Shown here: positions 53,983 through 63,000 of the stretch, one piece after another
How the letters are laid out: each line of letters starts with the position of its first letter
Numbering within the stretch: the first letter of the stretch is position 1
Assembly: GCF_019670105.1 (NCBI RefSeq)
Contig: NZ_AP023032.1
Coordinates: 1,420,972-1,484,971 of the forward strand
Direction: 5' to 3'
Length of the DNA stretch: 64,000 nt
From: Agarivorans albus
GTDB taxonomy: Bacteria > Pseudomonadota > Gammaproteobacteria > Enterobacterales > Celerinatantimonadaceae
Position numbers and translations under genes: made by a program
The notes under the pieces: generated by a model
Seen by the model: the letters and a program-made list of their open reading frames with translations, nothing else
Database searches by the model: none
What the model was told of the DNA's origin: nothing

Positions 53983-54906
53983 TTAAGTTCTAAAGCCCCA
54001 GCATGCATCAATTAGTTTGATCATCAGTTCTTTAGAAACGCCATCATGATCAAGTTCTGGTAAATACTCGACAAAATCAGCGCCAATAAATTTACTGCTG
54101 GAAGCTAGAGTATGAACAAGGTGAATGGCTTCTCTAGCGCTTAAACCCCCTACATTTGGAGTAGCGCAGGCTCTAAAAGTACTTCCCTCTAAGGCATCGT
54201 AGTCAAAAGATAAATAGAGGTGATCATAATGGCTTTCGATGTGTGAGCTTAGTTCCTTTAAAACTGTGTTAATGCCTAGGCGGTCAATACTCGCCATATC
54301 ATAATTGGTGATCCCATGGTTATTGATAAGCTGGTGCTCATTTGGCATTAAGTCTCGTATCGCCACATAAAAAACGTCTTCTGGCTTTATTGCAATCTCG
54401 GGGTTAATTGACCAACCATTGTGCGGATATTTATCCATTAACATGGCTAATGGTTTGCCATGCAAATTACTGGCAAGGCTATTATTACAATCGGCATGGG
54501 CATCAACCCAAATCACAGCCACCCTCTTGCCTTGTTGTTTTTGATAATACTCCATTGTTGCTTGCAGCGTACCTACTGCAATCGAGTGGTCGCCGCCTAT
54601 AGTGATAGGAGTGCGTCCAGCGCTATAACTGGCCAGCAGTTTGGTTTTCAACTCAGGACTATAGGCTGATAAAGCGGCTTCTTTCTTACCAGCAGCGATT
54701 AAAGACAATACTTCTGCCGATACTGCTACATCACCAAGATCTTGAATATCACAATTCCAACGGGTATTTCTAACGCTTATCCACTCGCTTAACCCAATCC
54801 AAGTCTGCTGATTTAAGCAACGAAGCCCGTCCACCGTATTTTGTTTAGTGGTGACGTAGCCCAGTTGATTAAAAGGCGCACCAATTATATCGAAACATCT
54901 ACTCAT
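53983..54906 (-). CDS. Arginase/agmatinase/formimidoylglutamase family protein
   Basis: This 307-residue ureohydrolase has the Mn-binding motifs GGDHSIAVG, WVDAHADCN and LSFDYDALEGS, all with their His/Asp ligands. The family cleaves guanidino-type substrates (arginine, agmatine or formimidoylglutamate), and arginase is my first guess by motif style. It overlaps the VOC protein gene by four bases, so the two are coupled. No hut or arg genes are adjacent, leaving the substrate open. Confidence 0.85.
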   Translation of the reverse strand: MSRCFDIIGAPFNQLGYVTTKQNTVDGLRCLNQQTWIGLSEWISVRNTRWNCDIQDLGDVAVSAEVLSLIAAGKKEAALSAYSPELKTKLLASYSAGRTPITIGGDHSIAVGTLQATMEYYQKQQGKRVAVIWVDAHADCNNSLASNLHGKPLAMLMDKYPHNGWSINPEIAIKPEDVFYVAIRDLMPNEHQLINNHGITNYDMASIDRLGINTVLKELSSHIESHYDHLYLSFDYDALEGSTFRACATPNVGGLSAREAIHLVHTLASSSKFIGADFVEYLPELDHDGVSKELMIKLIDACWGFRT

Positions 54907-55256
54907 GAACTGCCTTGTATAAATGAAAATGTATTCTCATTACAATCAATAATGTGAGTCATCAATCCTCCCCAACTTTGCTTTTCTGGGGGGCCGGTAA
55001 ATAGAACACCGCGTTCGGTTAATGTGTTGTAAAGTTGAAGAATGTTGGATACTTCAATACTGAATCCTAAAAATCTAGCACTTTCAAATTCACCTTTTTC
55101 TTCGAGCTCTAGCAATAGTTGAGCATTATCTATCTGGAACACAATGTAGCCTTCTGACACGGTACCAAACACTTTGGTTAGCCCGAGTTTTTCTGTATAG
55201 AATTTTTCTGATTCTATGAGGCATCGGCAAGGGATCCGCAAGGTACTTACTTTCAT
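54903..55256 (-). CDS. VOC-superfamily protein, glyoxalase-like
   Basis: This 117-residue protein has the VOC fold pattern (RIPCRCLIESEKFYTEKLGL, YIVFQIDNAQLLLELEE, CNENTFSFIQ). The family includes glyoxalases, dioxygenases and antibiotic-binding proteins. Metal ligands are not clear enough to choose. It lies upstream of and overlaps the ureohydrolase gene. Confidence 0.82.
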   Translation of the reverse strand: MKVSTLRIPCRCLIESEKFYTEKLGLTKVFGTVSEGYIVFQIDNAQLLLELEEKGEFESARFLGFSIEVSNILQLYNTLTERGVLFTGPPEKQSWGGLMTHIIDCNENTFSFIQGSS

Positions 55257-55273
55257 TTTCTGCTCTCCGAGTG

Positions 55274-55774
55274 TTAACTCTTAGAATCATTTTGTTGGTT
55301 TAAATGGCTGGATTCATATAACCACACCATACGATCTAAAAACCACATTTTAGTGAGGTAGATATAGACAACACCTTGCAATGTAACGCTTATATTTAGG
55401 CTCCACAAGCCATAGATAAGGACTAAACAACTGATCCCTTGCAGGATGTTTAGTATGTTTATAGCTGTTGCGTGAGAGTCTGGAATGGACTTAGATTTAC
55501 GGTTGATTAATATGCGCTCACCCAACACAGCTTTGGCTGCCCAGCTGCTGTAATCCTTTGGTTTAGAGAACAAAGTTGGGTTTATCCAAAGCCAAAAAAT
55601 AAGTATCGAAATAGGGACAAGGCAGTACCAGCCGATCCAAACTCGTGACCAAATGCCTAATACAATAAATGGCAGTGTGGCAAATCTTGTCCACACAGAC
55701 CAAGGGTTAGCATGTTTTAGCCAACTCTCGTCTTTGGGAAGGAACAGTTTGGATAAGGCTTTATCTAGTTTCAA
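55274..55774 (-). CDS. Membrane protein, DUF6653-like
   Basis: This 166-residue membrane protein has about four hydrophobic stretches and an N-terminus with HANPWSVWTRFATLPFIVLG, a pattern I recall from DUF6653, though the assignment is from memory. No function is known. It is 17 bases upstream of the VOC gene, so the genes from here to the ureohydrolase probably form one unit. Confidence 0.72.
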   Translation of the reverse strand: MKLDKALSKLFLPKDESWLKHANPWSVWTRFATLPFIVLGIWSRVWIGWYCLVPISILIFWLWINPTLFSKPKDYSSWAAKAVLGERILINRKSKSIPDSHATAINILNILQGISCLVLIYGLWSLNISVTLQGVVYIYLTKMWFLDRMVWLYESSHLNQQNDSKS

Positions 55775-55823
55775 GTAAGACTCCGGTTAATGCTTCAGCG
55801 TTACATAAACATCTTATTATTAC

Positions 55824-56399
55824 TTAAATTGGCTTTACGTTATCGGCAAGCATGCCTAAGTATTTGGTAAAGCGCTTTTGTCTGGTTTCGGGCCTTTTGG
55901 CACTAAGTAAGCCGTGAGCTATAACATAGCGACTTGATTTAGTCAGTGTTTCATAAAACTGTTGTGCCTGTGGTTTTAGCGCTAATGCCGTTAAAAAGTC
56001 TGCGGGGACTTCCATTTCACTTGTTGCGTAGGCATTCTCCCACCTTCCGTCAGCTTTGGCTGTCTCTACTTGCAAAAGACCGGATTTGGTCATTCGGCCC
56101 TCTGTTATTAACCGCTCTACGTGTTTTCTGTTTCTTTTCGACCAAGTGCTACGAGGTTTTCTGGGAGAAATTCGCTGTAAGTATGCATGCTCGTCAATCG
56201 ACTTTTTTACTCCGTCAATCCAACCCCAGCAGAGAGCTTCAATTACCACTTCATCCCAAGTTACGCTTGCTAGGTTTGTTTTCTTCTTGAATATTTTTAT
56301 CCACAGTTCAGTTTGGGTTGCATGATTAATTTCGAGCCAACGACCAAGCTCTTGCGGCGTTGTAAAGGTAATAACTTTGCTTAAATCTGGTTTAGGCAT
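55824..56399 (-). CDS. YdeI/OmpD-associated family protein
   Basis: This 191-residue soluble protein resembles the YdeI/OmpD-associated family: ELWIKIFKKKTNLASVTWDE, ALCWGWIDGVKKSID, RKPRSTWSKRNRKHVE and a C-terminal KRPETRQKRFTKYLGML. The biochemical role is unknown; family members are reported as bacteriocin-protection or stress-related. It stands apart from the downstream membrane-protein gene by 49 bases. Confidence 0.85.
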   Translation of the reverse strand: MPKPDLSKVITFTTPQELGRWLEINHATQTELWIKIFKKKTNLASVTWDEVVIEALCWGWIDGVKKSIDEHAYLQRISPRKPRSTWSKRNRKHVERLITEGRMTKSGLLQVETAKADGRWENAYATSEMEVPADFLTALALKPQAQQFYETLTKSSRYVIAHGLLSAKRPETRQKRFTKYLGMLADNVKPI

Positions 56400-56431
56400 G
56401 ATGGTTGGCTCTCTTCAACGACATGATCGTT

Positions 56432-56462
56432 AGTGCAATTTGTGCTGTGCTCAAATTGCACT
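56432..56462. repeat. Perfect inverted repeat upstream of the YdeI-like gene
   Basis: AGTGCAATTTG pairs with CAAATTGCACT around a nine-base loop. It may end transcripts from the NifX-like gene or serve as an operator; no T run follows. Confidence 0.6.
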
Positions 56463-56547
56463 CACGTGACTTTTATAGCAACAAAACAATCAATGTAGCA
56501 TAAGGTAATTGCCTAAATAGCGTGTTTTTGTAAGTAAGCTATTGGTA

Positions 56548-56988
56548 TTAGCTGTGTTGGAATTTTTGTTTTTCTGAACAGCAATTGTTGTTACGTTTTT
56601 GTTTTATCGAGTTTTTACAGCACGCTTTATGGCTATGCTTTTTTGAATGTTGTAGGGAAGGGCGAGCAAGCTCTAGCGATTTAAGTTCTATCATTGGGCT
56701 TTGGCTTACCGTATTCAACGCCACGCTAGCGTTGGTTTTAAACACTTTAATCCCCATTGCAAGCAATCTATTTAGAGCTTTCTCTCCAATATTTTTAACA
56801 ATCACAGCGTCTACGTTTAGCTGGCATAGCTGTTCAAAGATGGCTATTTTGCTGTTGCATGACAGCTCATGGTTAGCTTGGTGAGTAATTTCATCGAGTA
56901 GCTCGGTATCGCTAAATACGCTAAAGCTTGGTGCTTTCATAAAATGGTTAGCTACTTGGCCTTGGTTATTTGGAACGGCATAAATCAT
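56548..56988 (-). CDS. NifX/NifB-like dinitrogenase cofactor family protein
   Basis: This 146-residue protein has the small NifX-type domain (about 1-100, MIYAVPNNQGQVANHFMKAP, IVKNIGEKALNRLLAMGIKV) and a Cys/His/Lys-rich tail (ACCKNS, NNCC). In nitrogen fixers this fold binds iron-molybdenum cofactor intermediates. No other nif gene is present, so a general metal-cluster carrier role is more likely. It overlaps the DUF134 gene by four bases, a pairing seen in other bacteria and archaea. Confidence 0.82.
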   Translation of the reverse strand: MIYAVPNNQGQVANHFMKAPSFSVFSDTELLDEITHQANHELSCNSKIAIFEQLCQLNVDAVIVKNIGEKALNRLLAMGIKVFKTNASVALNTVSQSPMIELKSLELARPSLQHSKKHSHKACCKNSIKQKRNNNCCSEKQKFQHS

Positions 56989-57275
56989 AGTTCAGATTCC
57001 TCATCGGCAAAAACAAGGGCTTTTCCTTCTACCAAACATGTCGCTATTTTAAAGCGTGCTTGGCTAACTATATTGCCAAAGGTTTGTCGGGAAACGCCCA
57101 TTTCTGTGGCTGCTTCTAATTGGCTCATCTTGAGTTGGTCGGCAAGTCGTAGGGCTTCAAACTCTTCCGGTAGAATTTCTAGCTGACTTAAACGATTCAT
57201 AGGTACGCCATTGGGTTTAAAGCAGTTATGTGCTGGTCGCCCGCAAATGCGGCGGCATTTTTTGGGTCTGGCCAT
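56985..57275 (-). CDS. DUF134 DNA-binding-like regulator
   Basis: This 96-residue protein starts at ATG 57275 (AGGAG upstream) with MARPKKCRRICG, a Cys-rich segment typical of DUF134. It has a helix-turn-helix (LKMSQLEAATEMGVSRQTFG) that resembles sigma region 4. It probably binds DNA and controls the downstream NifX-like gene. Two GCATATGC palindromes lie just upstream as candidate operators. Confidence 0.85.
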   Translation of the reverse strand: MARPKKCRRICGRPAHNCFKPNGVPMNRLSQLEILPEEFEALRLADQLKMSQLEAATEMGVSRQTFGNIVSQARFKIATCLVEGKALVFADEESEL

Positions 57276-57319
57276 GTTATCTCCTAAGCTTAAGTTCATT
57301 TTCACTATAGATAAATTAT

Positions 57320-57365
57320 TAGCATATGCCAATAATTTATTGATGTTTATTTTTGGCATATGCTA
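57320..57365. promoter_or_regulatory. Paired GCATATGC palindromes between DUF134 and thioesterase genes
   Basis: A 13-bp inverted repeat (TAGCATATGCCAA at 57320-57332 and TTGGCATATGCTA at 57353-57365) contains the octamer GCATATGC in each arm, 34 bases apart, about three helical turns. It suits a dimeric regulator such as the DUF134 protein. This function is inferred. Confidence 0.55.
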
Positions 57366-57399
57366 TAAATAAACAGGTTTTTACACTTGAGAATTGATG

Positions 57400-57843
57400 A
57401 TGGACATTGCTATTCCTTATTCACATAAGCACTGTTTTGCCTGTGGAACGAGTGACTCTTCTAGTACAGCTTTAAACTTACGCTTTATTCGCAGCAAAGC
57501 CGGGGGTGTAAAAGCAGCAGTTAGTTTAGATAGGCTTTATCAGGGATATAGCGGGGTGTTGCATGGCGGTATTATTTCTACTCTGCTCGATGCCGCAATG
57601 ACGCATCGTCTATTCGCAGAGGGGGTGGAAGCAATGACTGCTGATTTACATATTCGGTTTGCTAAACCAGTTCCGGTTAATCACGAAGTCATACTCAGCG
57701 CAGATATCGATAGCTGTATAAGAGGGGTGTTTACGCTATCTAGTAAACTGTATTGCGAACAAAGCATTTATGCCTCGGCGAAGGCAAAATTTATGCGAGC
57801 CAACGCTAGTGCATCGAGTTCATTCCTTTCAAGTGATTGTTGA
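57400..57843 (+). CDS. Hotdog-fold thioesterase, PaaI-like
   Basis: This 147-residue protein has the hotdog thioesterase pattern: CFACGTSD near the start, YQGYSGVLHGGIISTLLDAAM with the HGG motif around residue 50, and LHIRFAKPVPVNHEV. It probably cleaves acyl-CoA or acyl-ACP. Two adjacent ATGs (57397 and 57400) are possible; 57400 has the better spacing to GAGA. It is divergent from the DUF134 gene. Confidence 0.88.
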   Translation: MDIAIPYSHKHCFACGTSDSSSTALNLRFIRSKAGGVKAAVSLDRLYQGYSGVLHGGIISTLLDAAMTHRLFAEGVEAMTADLHIRFAKPVPVNHEVILSADIDSCIRGVFTLSSKLYCEQSIYASAKAKFMRANASASSSFLSSDC

Positions 57844-57868
57844 AGAGGAATCTACCATTAACAGCTGA

Positions 57869-58831
57869 TTATGCATCACTAAATTGCTCGTTGAGTTTAA
57901 GGGCTAAAACCTGCTTGGCTAAGGTGGCGTTGCTGGCATACAACACGCCTTTTTGATTCATAAAGCTGCTAGTTGAGTTATTTAGCTCTAAGGCTTGACC
58001 GTAGCTGTCGCTCACCCAAGCATTGCAGCCTTGGGCAATGCATGAGCTGGCGGCGAAATCCCAAATGCAGCCGCCACCTTGTGTTCGCTTGGCGAGTTTT
58101 AAATACAAAGCGTTTGATTCATCAATTACTGAGCAAGCGTTTACTACGGCTCCAGCACTACTGTTAATTAGCAGTTCAGAATAACCTAAGTGTTTGGCAA
58201 GCTGTTCTAATTGCGCCTTAAGTTGCTCAAAATAAGGCAATTTAAGGCTGCTTCTATCACAATAAAATGTTAGCGAAGTGGAGCCTAAGTCGCATATATT
58301 GCTTGGTGTTTTTTGCTCAAACGCAAGCTGTTGCTTAAAACTGTGGTGTTGTTGGGAGTCAGGGTTAAAGTAGCTGTGGTAGAGCTTGTTACTAAAGGGA
58401 AGGTAACATACACCCAAAAGTGCTTGACCGGCTTTATTCACTAAAGCAATTGATACCGCGTAACCATCGCCTCCTTCGATAAAGGGCAAGGTGCCATCTA
58501 AGGGGTCGATTGCCCAAAAAGCTTTACTGCTAAACCGCGGGTGTTGCGTTAAATCGAAGCCTTCGGTGTTTTCTTCGGCTAGAGTGGCTAGTTGGTTCAA
58601 CTGAGTGATTGGCTTAAGTGTGTTTAAAATTATCCTTTCACAATGTCGGTCTACTTCGGTAACCACCTGCGCGCTTAAACTCAAATCTTGGGATTTATGT
58701 TCTACCTTTAGTTGCTCTCTTGGGTAAGCGGCAATGTATTCGCCAGCTTGTTTGGCGGCAGTTATTGCAAGGCCTACAAACTGTTGCAGTTGAGCTGAAC
58801 TAAAGTGGCAATTTATCTTAGACTTAGTCAT
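57869..58831 (-). CDS. Inositol monophosphatase family protein (CysQ-like)
   Basis: This 320-residue protein has the Mg-binding signature FWAIDPLDGTLPFIEGGDGY, the upstream Glu pair in LAEENTEGF and a C-terminal GGCIWDFAASSCIAQ. The family hydrolyses inositol phosphates, 3'(2'),5'-bisphosphates or related sugars. CysQ-type activity on PAP is plausible but unproven. It overlaps the kinase-like gene by eight bases, so the two are coupled. Confidence 0.88.
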   Translation of the reverse strand: MTKSKINCHFSSAQLQQFVGLAITAAKQAGEYIAAYPREQLKVEHKSQDLSLSAQVVTEVDRHCERIILNTLKPITQLNQLATLAEENTEGFDLTQHPRFSSKAFWAIDPLDGTLPFIEGGDGYAVSIALVNKAGQALLGVCYLPFSNKLYHSYFNPDSQQHHSFKQQLAFEQKTPSNICDLGSTSLTFYCDRSSLKLPYFEQLKAQLEQLAKHLGYSELLINSSAGAVVNACSVIDESNALYLKLAKRTQGGGCIWDFAASSCIAQGCNAWVSDSYGQALELNNSTSSFMNQKGVLYASNATLAKQVLALKLNEQFSDA

Positions 58832-59822
58832 TGCTATTTTCTGCCAAAATTTGGAGAGCCAGCTGGGTTTGTTGGTGGCTGTAACTATTTAGCTTCCAGT
58901 GACCTGGGCTCCAGCCTTCGAGAAAACGTTCAAAGTCGGCCCAAGCAAAAGGATACAAATCTCGCCATTGTTGCTCCAGCTCTGTAAAGTTAACTTCAGG
59001 AATAGCATAGTGTTCAAGGGCTTGTTGTAGCATTTCGAAGTAGTAGTCAAGAATGTTTGGTTGTTGCTCAAAGCACTGTTGTTCACTAAGGCAACTACCT
59101 ACAAATAGGGCCAAATCTTGGATACCACAACCCTTGCCAACGTACTGAAAATCTACTGCTGCTACTTGGCTTAGTGTTTGATTAAAGCAAAAGTTGGCAA
59201 GCTTGGCATCGCCGTGAATAAGGCAAAAGTAATCGCTAGATTGTAGATGTAGATCTATCGCCGACGCTGCTTGTTTAAGAGGTGACTCGGCCATAGCAGC
59301 GAGTTCGTCGGGGCGAGTCGCTAAGTGCCAATAGCCGCCTTGAGGCCAAAGTGAAGAGGCTGAGCGTTGCATAAAACGGGCATGAAAATAGGCTAACCAT
59401 CGGATACAAGCTAAAGCTTGCTTAAAGTCTACTTGTTGTCTTACTTCGCTGTAACCCAAGGTATGTAGGTCTTCCAATACAATACTTTGCTGGTCATCAT
59501 GCTGGCTTGAATCGATAAGTTGGGGCATATAACAGTGTTGGTCACAATCTTGGGCAAACTGTTGGTACCATGCCAACTCAACTTGGTATGAATGAACTTT
59601 ACGTTGGTGTGAGAGAGCCGTATTCCATCCTCGCGGATGTTTCGTTTGCTCTGGAAACGCTATGTTTTTCACTACCAAACTTGGGCGAATACCATGCTTA
59701 AACCTTACTCTAAGTAGTTCGCCATAGCCTCCCCAGAGGGATTGAATAGTTGTTACCTCAGAAATGCTGCCAGCTTGATTTAGTTGCTTAAGTTTTGCTT
59801 GTTGTCGTTCAGATAAAGACAT
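58824..59822 (-). CDS. Aminoglycoside/ecdysteroid-type phosphotransferase
   Basis: This 332-residue protein has a kinase fold with the catalytic CLIHGDAKLANFCF and the Mg-binding AVDFQYVGKGCGIQDLALF. The N-terminal VVKNIAFPEQ and the middle VLEDLHTLGYSE contact ATP. It looks like the EcKinase or DUF1679 group more than antibiotic-resistance kinases. The substrate is unknown, but coupling with an inositol-phosphatase-like gene hints at a phosphorylated small alcohol. Confidence 0.85.
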   Translation of the reverse strand: MSLSERQQAKLKQLNQAGSISEVTTIQSLWGGYGELLRVRFKHGIRPSLVVKNIAFPEQTKHPRGWNTALSHQRKVHSYQVELAWYQQFAQDCDQHCYMPQLIDSSQHDDQQSIVLEDLHTLGYSEVRQQVDFKQALACIRWLAYFHARFMQRSASSLWPQGGYWHLATRPDELAAMAESPLKQAASAIDLHLQSSDYFCLIHGDAKLANFCFNQTLSQVAAVDFQYVGKGCGIQDLALFVGSCLSEQQCFEQQPNILDYYFEMLQQALEHYAIPEVNFTELEQQWRDLYPFAWADFERFLEGWSPGHWKLNSYSHQQTQLALQILAENSND

Positions 59823-60094
59823 TAAAATAACGCTGTTTGGTATGAATGGTTATGGTACGACAAGCGAGTTGACGTATCGAGTTTTTCACTAAGGTTTTTG
59901 AGCGAGATAATCTTGCCTAATTACGCTTTGTAGGTATTTATAGTATAAGAATATTGACCAACTTATCAGATTTTGCCTTATCCCTGTTTATTAACAATTT
60001 TCCAGCCATTTTATGTGACCATCTTGGCATCGAAATCTAGGCAAATAAATTAGTATATTAGCGGTAAATTTAGCCTAGGAGGGCGATTTCAACC

Positions 60095-63000
60095 ATGCCC
60101 CAAATGGACAGTTTTGCGAAGCGTTTGTCGATTGATTGGCAGCGCACCTTAGGGGGAGCAACCAGCTTTAGTTTTTTTCAAAGCTCGGATCCCGACAATT
60201 TGGCCCGTTGCACCTCTGATTTTGCAGAACAACAGGGCGCTCCTCTATACATGATAAGCCTCAATAATTTGAGTGCTTACTCCCCCTATAGCTCGCTATT
60301 TGCCTTGCTTATTCGTCGTTTTGAACAATCCAACTTAAGTGCAGAAGAGCTTGCGGCCAGCGTGACCGACTTTGTACCGCTGCAGCAAAATTTATGCGCA
60401 ATGCTTAAAGGCGAACGCTTTGAACGCAGTGAGCTGGTGTTGGTTGATGATCTTTATTTCGAACAACAGTCTATTGAAAAAGCGATTATTGCTTTAGTTG
60501 CTAAGTTATTTGTAGAGCCCGCTATTGTGGTAGTAAGTGGTTGGCACTTCGCCTCTGCTTCGGCGATTAAAATGCTGCAAGCCTTGGTGTCTAGTGAACT
60601 TAGTATTCCTGTTTTAGTGCTTACTTCTGTTGATACCCAATATGCTCTGGCTAATCGCCAAGACGATGAAGCCTGGGAAGGTTTCTTAGATTGGCTCGAT
60701 GATACTACATTGTTACATAACGTGCCTACTAGCCAATCACCATTAAAAGTACATTGGCAATATCGAGATTGTGTAAAAAGTGCAGAGTTGTTAGTTGCTG
60801 AAAACATAGCATTTATGGCGTGGCCAGAGGCCGAAGTTGCCGCCCGTTTAATGCTAGAAACCACAGATTTAGAAAGCAGTTTAAAAGTAAGACTACAGTT
60901 ATTCTTGGCAGAAGCGCTGTTGTATCAAGGCGAATTAAATACGGCGGTAACCGAATTAGAACTTCTTCAAGTTTTCCAAGAGTCTTTAAACAATACTTAC
61001 GATAAGGTGCGCTTGTTAAATTTGCTCAGCGTTACCTTGGTGCAACAGCAAAGTTTTGAAGAAGCAATGCAATGCTCAGAAGCGGCCTTAGAGCTTGCAG
61101 GCCAAGCCACAAATGGTCATTTGGTGGCGCAATCCTTGTTCGTAAACTTTTATGCTCATGATAAATCATCTACGCCGCTAAAATTGGCTGAGTTTGCCCA
61201 TTTAGACAGTGAGCTGCAGCAATACAATATGGACTGCTCGCGGCTGTATGCCTTGCGCAACTATTACACCTATTTGCGTTTTTACGAAGATTTAGATTCA
61301 AGCATTGCTTTAGATTTTACTCAAAAAGCGGTAAAGCTTGCGCGCCGAATTGGTCATCGACAAGGTATTGCAGCTAGCTATCATAGTAAGGGCATTATTT
61401 ATTCTTATATCAGCCGTTACCACGCCACCTTCCGCTGTTTTGGTATTAGCTCGCGTATTCGAGAACAGCTAGGGGAAGCCAGTGAGCGGGTACGCATGTA
61501 TAACGGCACCGGCTACTTTAATACTCTCTTAGAGAAATACCCAGAAGCCCAAGAGCAGTACTTGGCTGCTTACGATATTGCTCGGCATACTGGTGATTAC
61601 TCGGAGCTGGTAGTGACCTTATATAACTTTGCCTGGTTATATTTTTGCACTCGCGATTACCAACAAGCCTGTGATGTATTGGAGCAATTAGTAAGAATTT
61701 GTCGAATTAGACAAATGACTCACTTCCCCTTTAGAAACCTCTACGACGTATTTAGCTTAAAGGGTTTTTGTCATTCTAAACTCGGCGAGCGTGCTCGCGC
61801 TCAGCAATGTTTAGAGCGTATGCAAGGTTTGCCTTTTAAGCCCTCAGGTACCGGCGCATTTTTAAAAGCCTTGTTGCAAGGTGCGCTTGAGGTAGTAGAT
61901 GGTCGCTTAAATAAAGCTGAAGAGATATTTGAAGCAGCGCCGGCCTTACTTGGTGAAGTGGTCGACATGGACAGCCGTTTGTTGCCGCAGTGCAGCACCG
62001 AGTTATTAGAAGTTTATAGCCGCCGCGGTAAATGGGAAGCCTGTGATAGCTTGCTAAACCACAGCTTAGCCATGTGTGAAGTGCTTATTTTGCCGCGATT
62101 CACCGAGATCTTTAATAGTATTAAAAGCATCATTGATAAGCGCCAAGTATTTTACGCTAAAGATATTGATAGCTATAAGCTTGCACCAATTCATCTTAAC
62201 CTTGATGATTTAGTGCGTAGTGCCAAACAAGACACACAGCTTCGCCAAGTTCAGCAGCGCTTGCGTGAAATGCAATTAATTAGCCGCATGCAATCGTTGC
62301 CTGAGCGATTTGATAGTACCGTAGATTTAGCTGTTGAAAGCTTAAAGCTGGTTTGTGGTAACTTCACTGTGCAAGTGGGAATGGTGCACCACTTAGCTAG
62401 TGACGCATGGGAAGAATGGGCGCATGTAGGTAAATTGCTAAGCAAAGAACAAGTTGATCAATACCTAGCGCATGTTAAAGATAACCAGAGCACTTGGATA
62501 AACAATAGCTTTAGTTCAAAAGGTGAAGATGGCAAACGAGCGACCTATAACTCGGTTGCCTGCTTACCAATATTTGTAGATGAACATTTATATGGCGCCT
62601 TAACCCTTTGTAACTTTAACAGTAATCGTTATTTTGACCGCCAAGACCAAGACACACTTAATTTAATTAGTCGCCAGTTAGGTAGCCAGTTACAGCAGCT
62701 TAAACACCGAGAAAACCTGCTTAAGATGTCTACCACCGACTCGCTTACCGGGCTGCTAAATAGACAAGCATTGTTAGCGCGTTTAGAGCAAGAGCTGGTG
62801 ATGTTTGAGCAACAAGCTGGTACTTATCACTGTTCCTTGGCTTATATTGATTTAGATAACTTTAAAATTGTAAACGATTTGCTAGGCCATGATGTTGGTG
62901 ACAAAGTGCTTTCGGCTTTCTCTGCTTTATTAGTGGACACCATGCGCGCTGGCGATATTGTTGCTCGTTGGGGCGGTGATGAATTTGTCGTGGTTTTCCC

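Noticed and set aside
53240-57843. Possible integron cassette array in the accessory region
   Set aside because: The gene types are suggestive, but genes overlap and are coupled, and I found no repeated attC-like sites or integrase. The only notable inverted repeat (56432-56462) is single.
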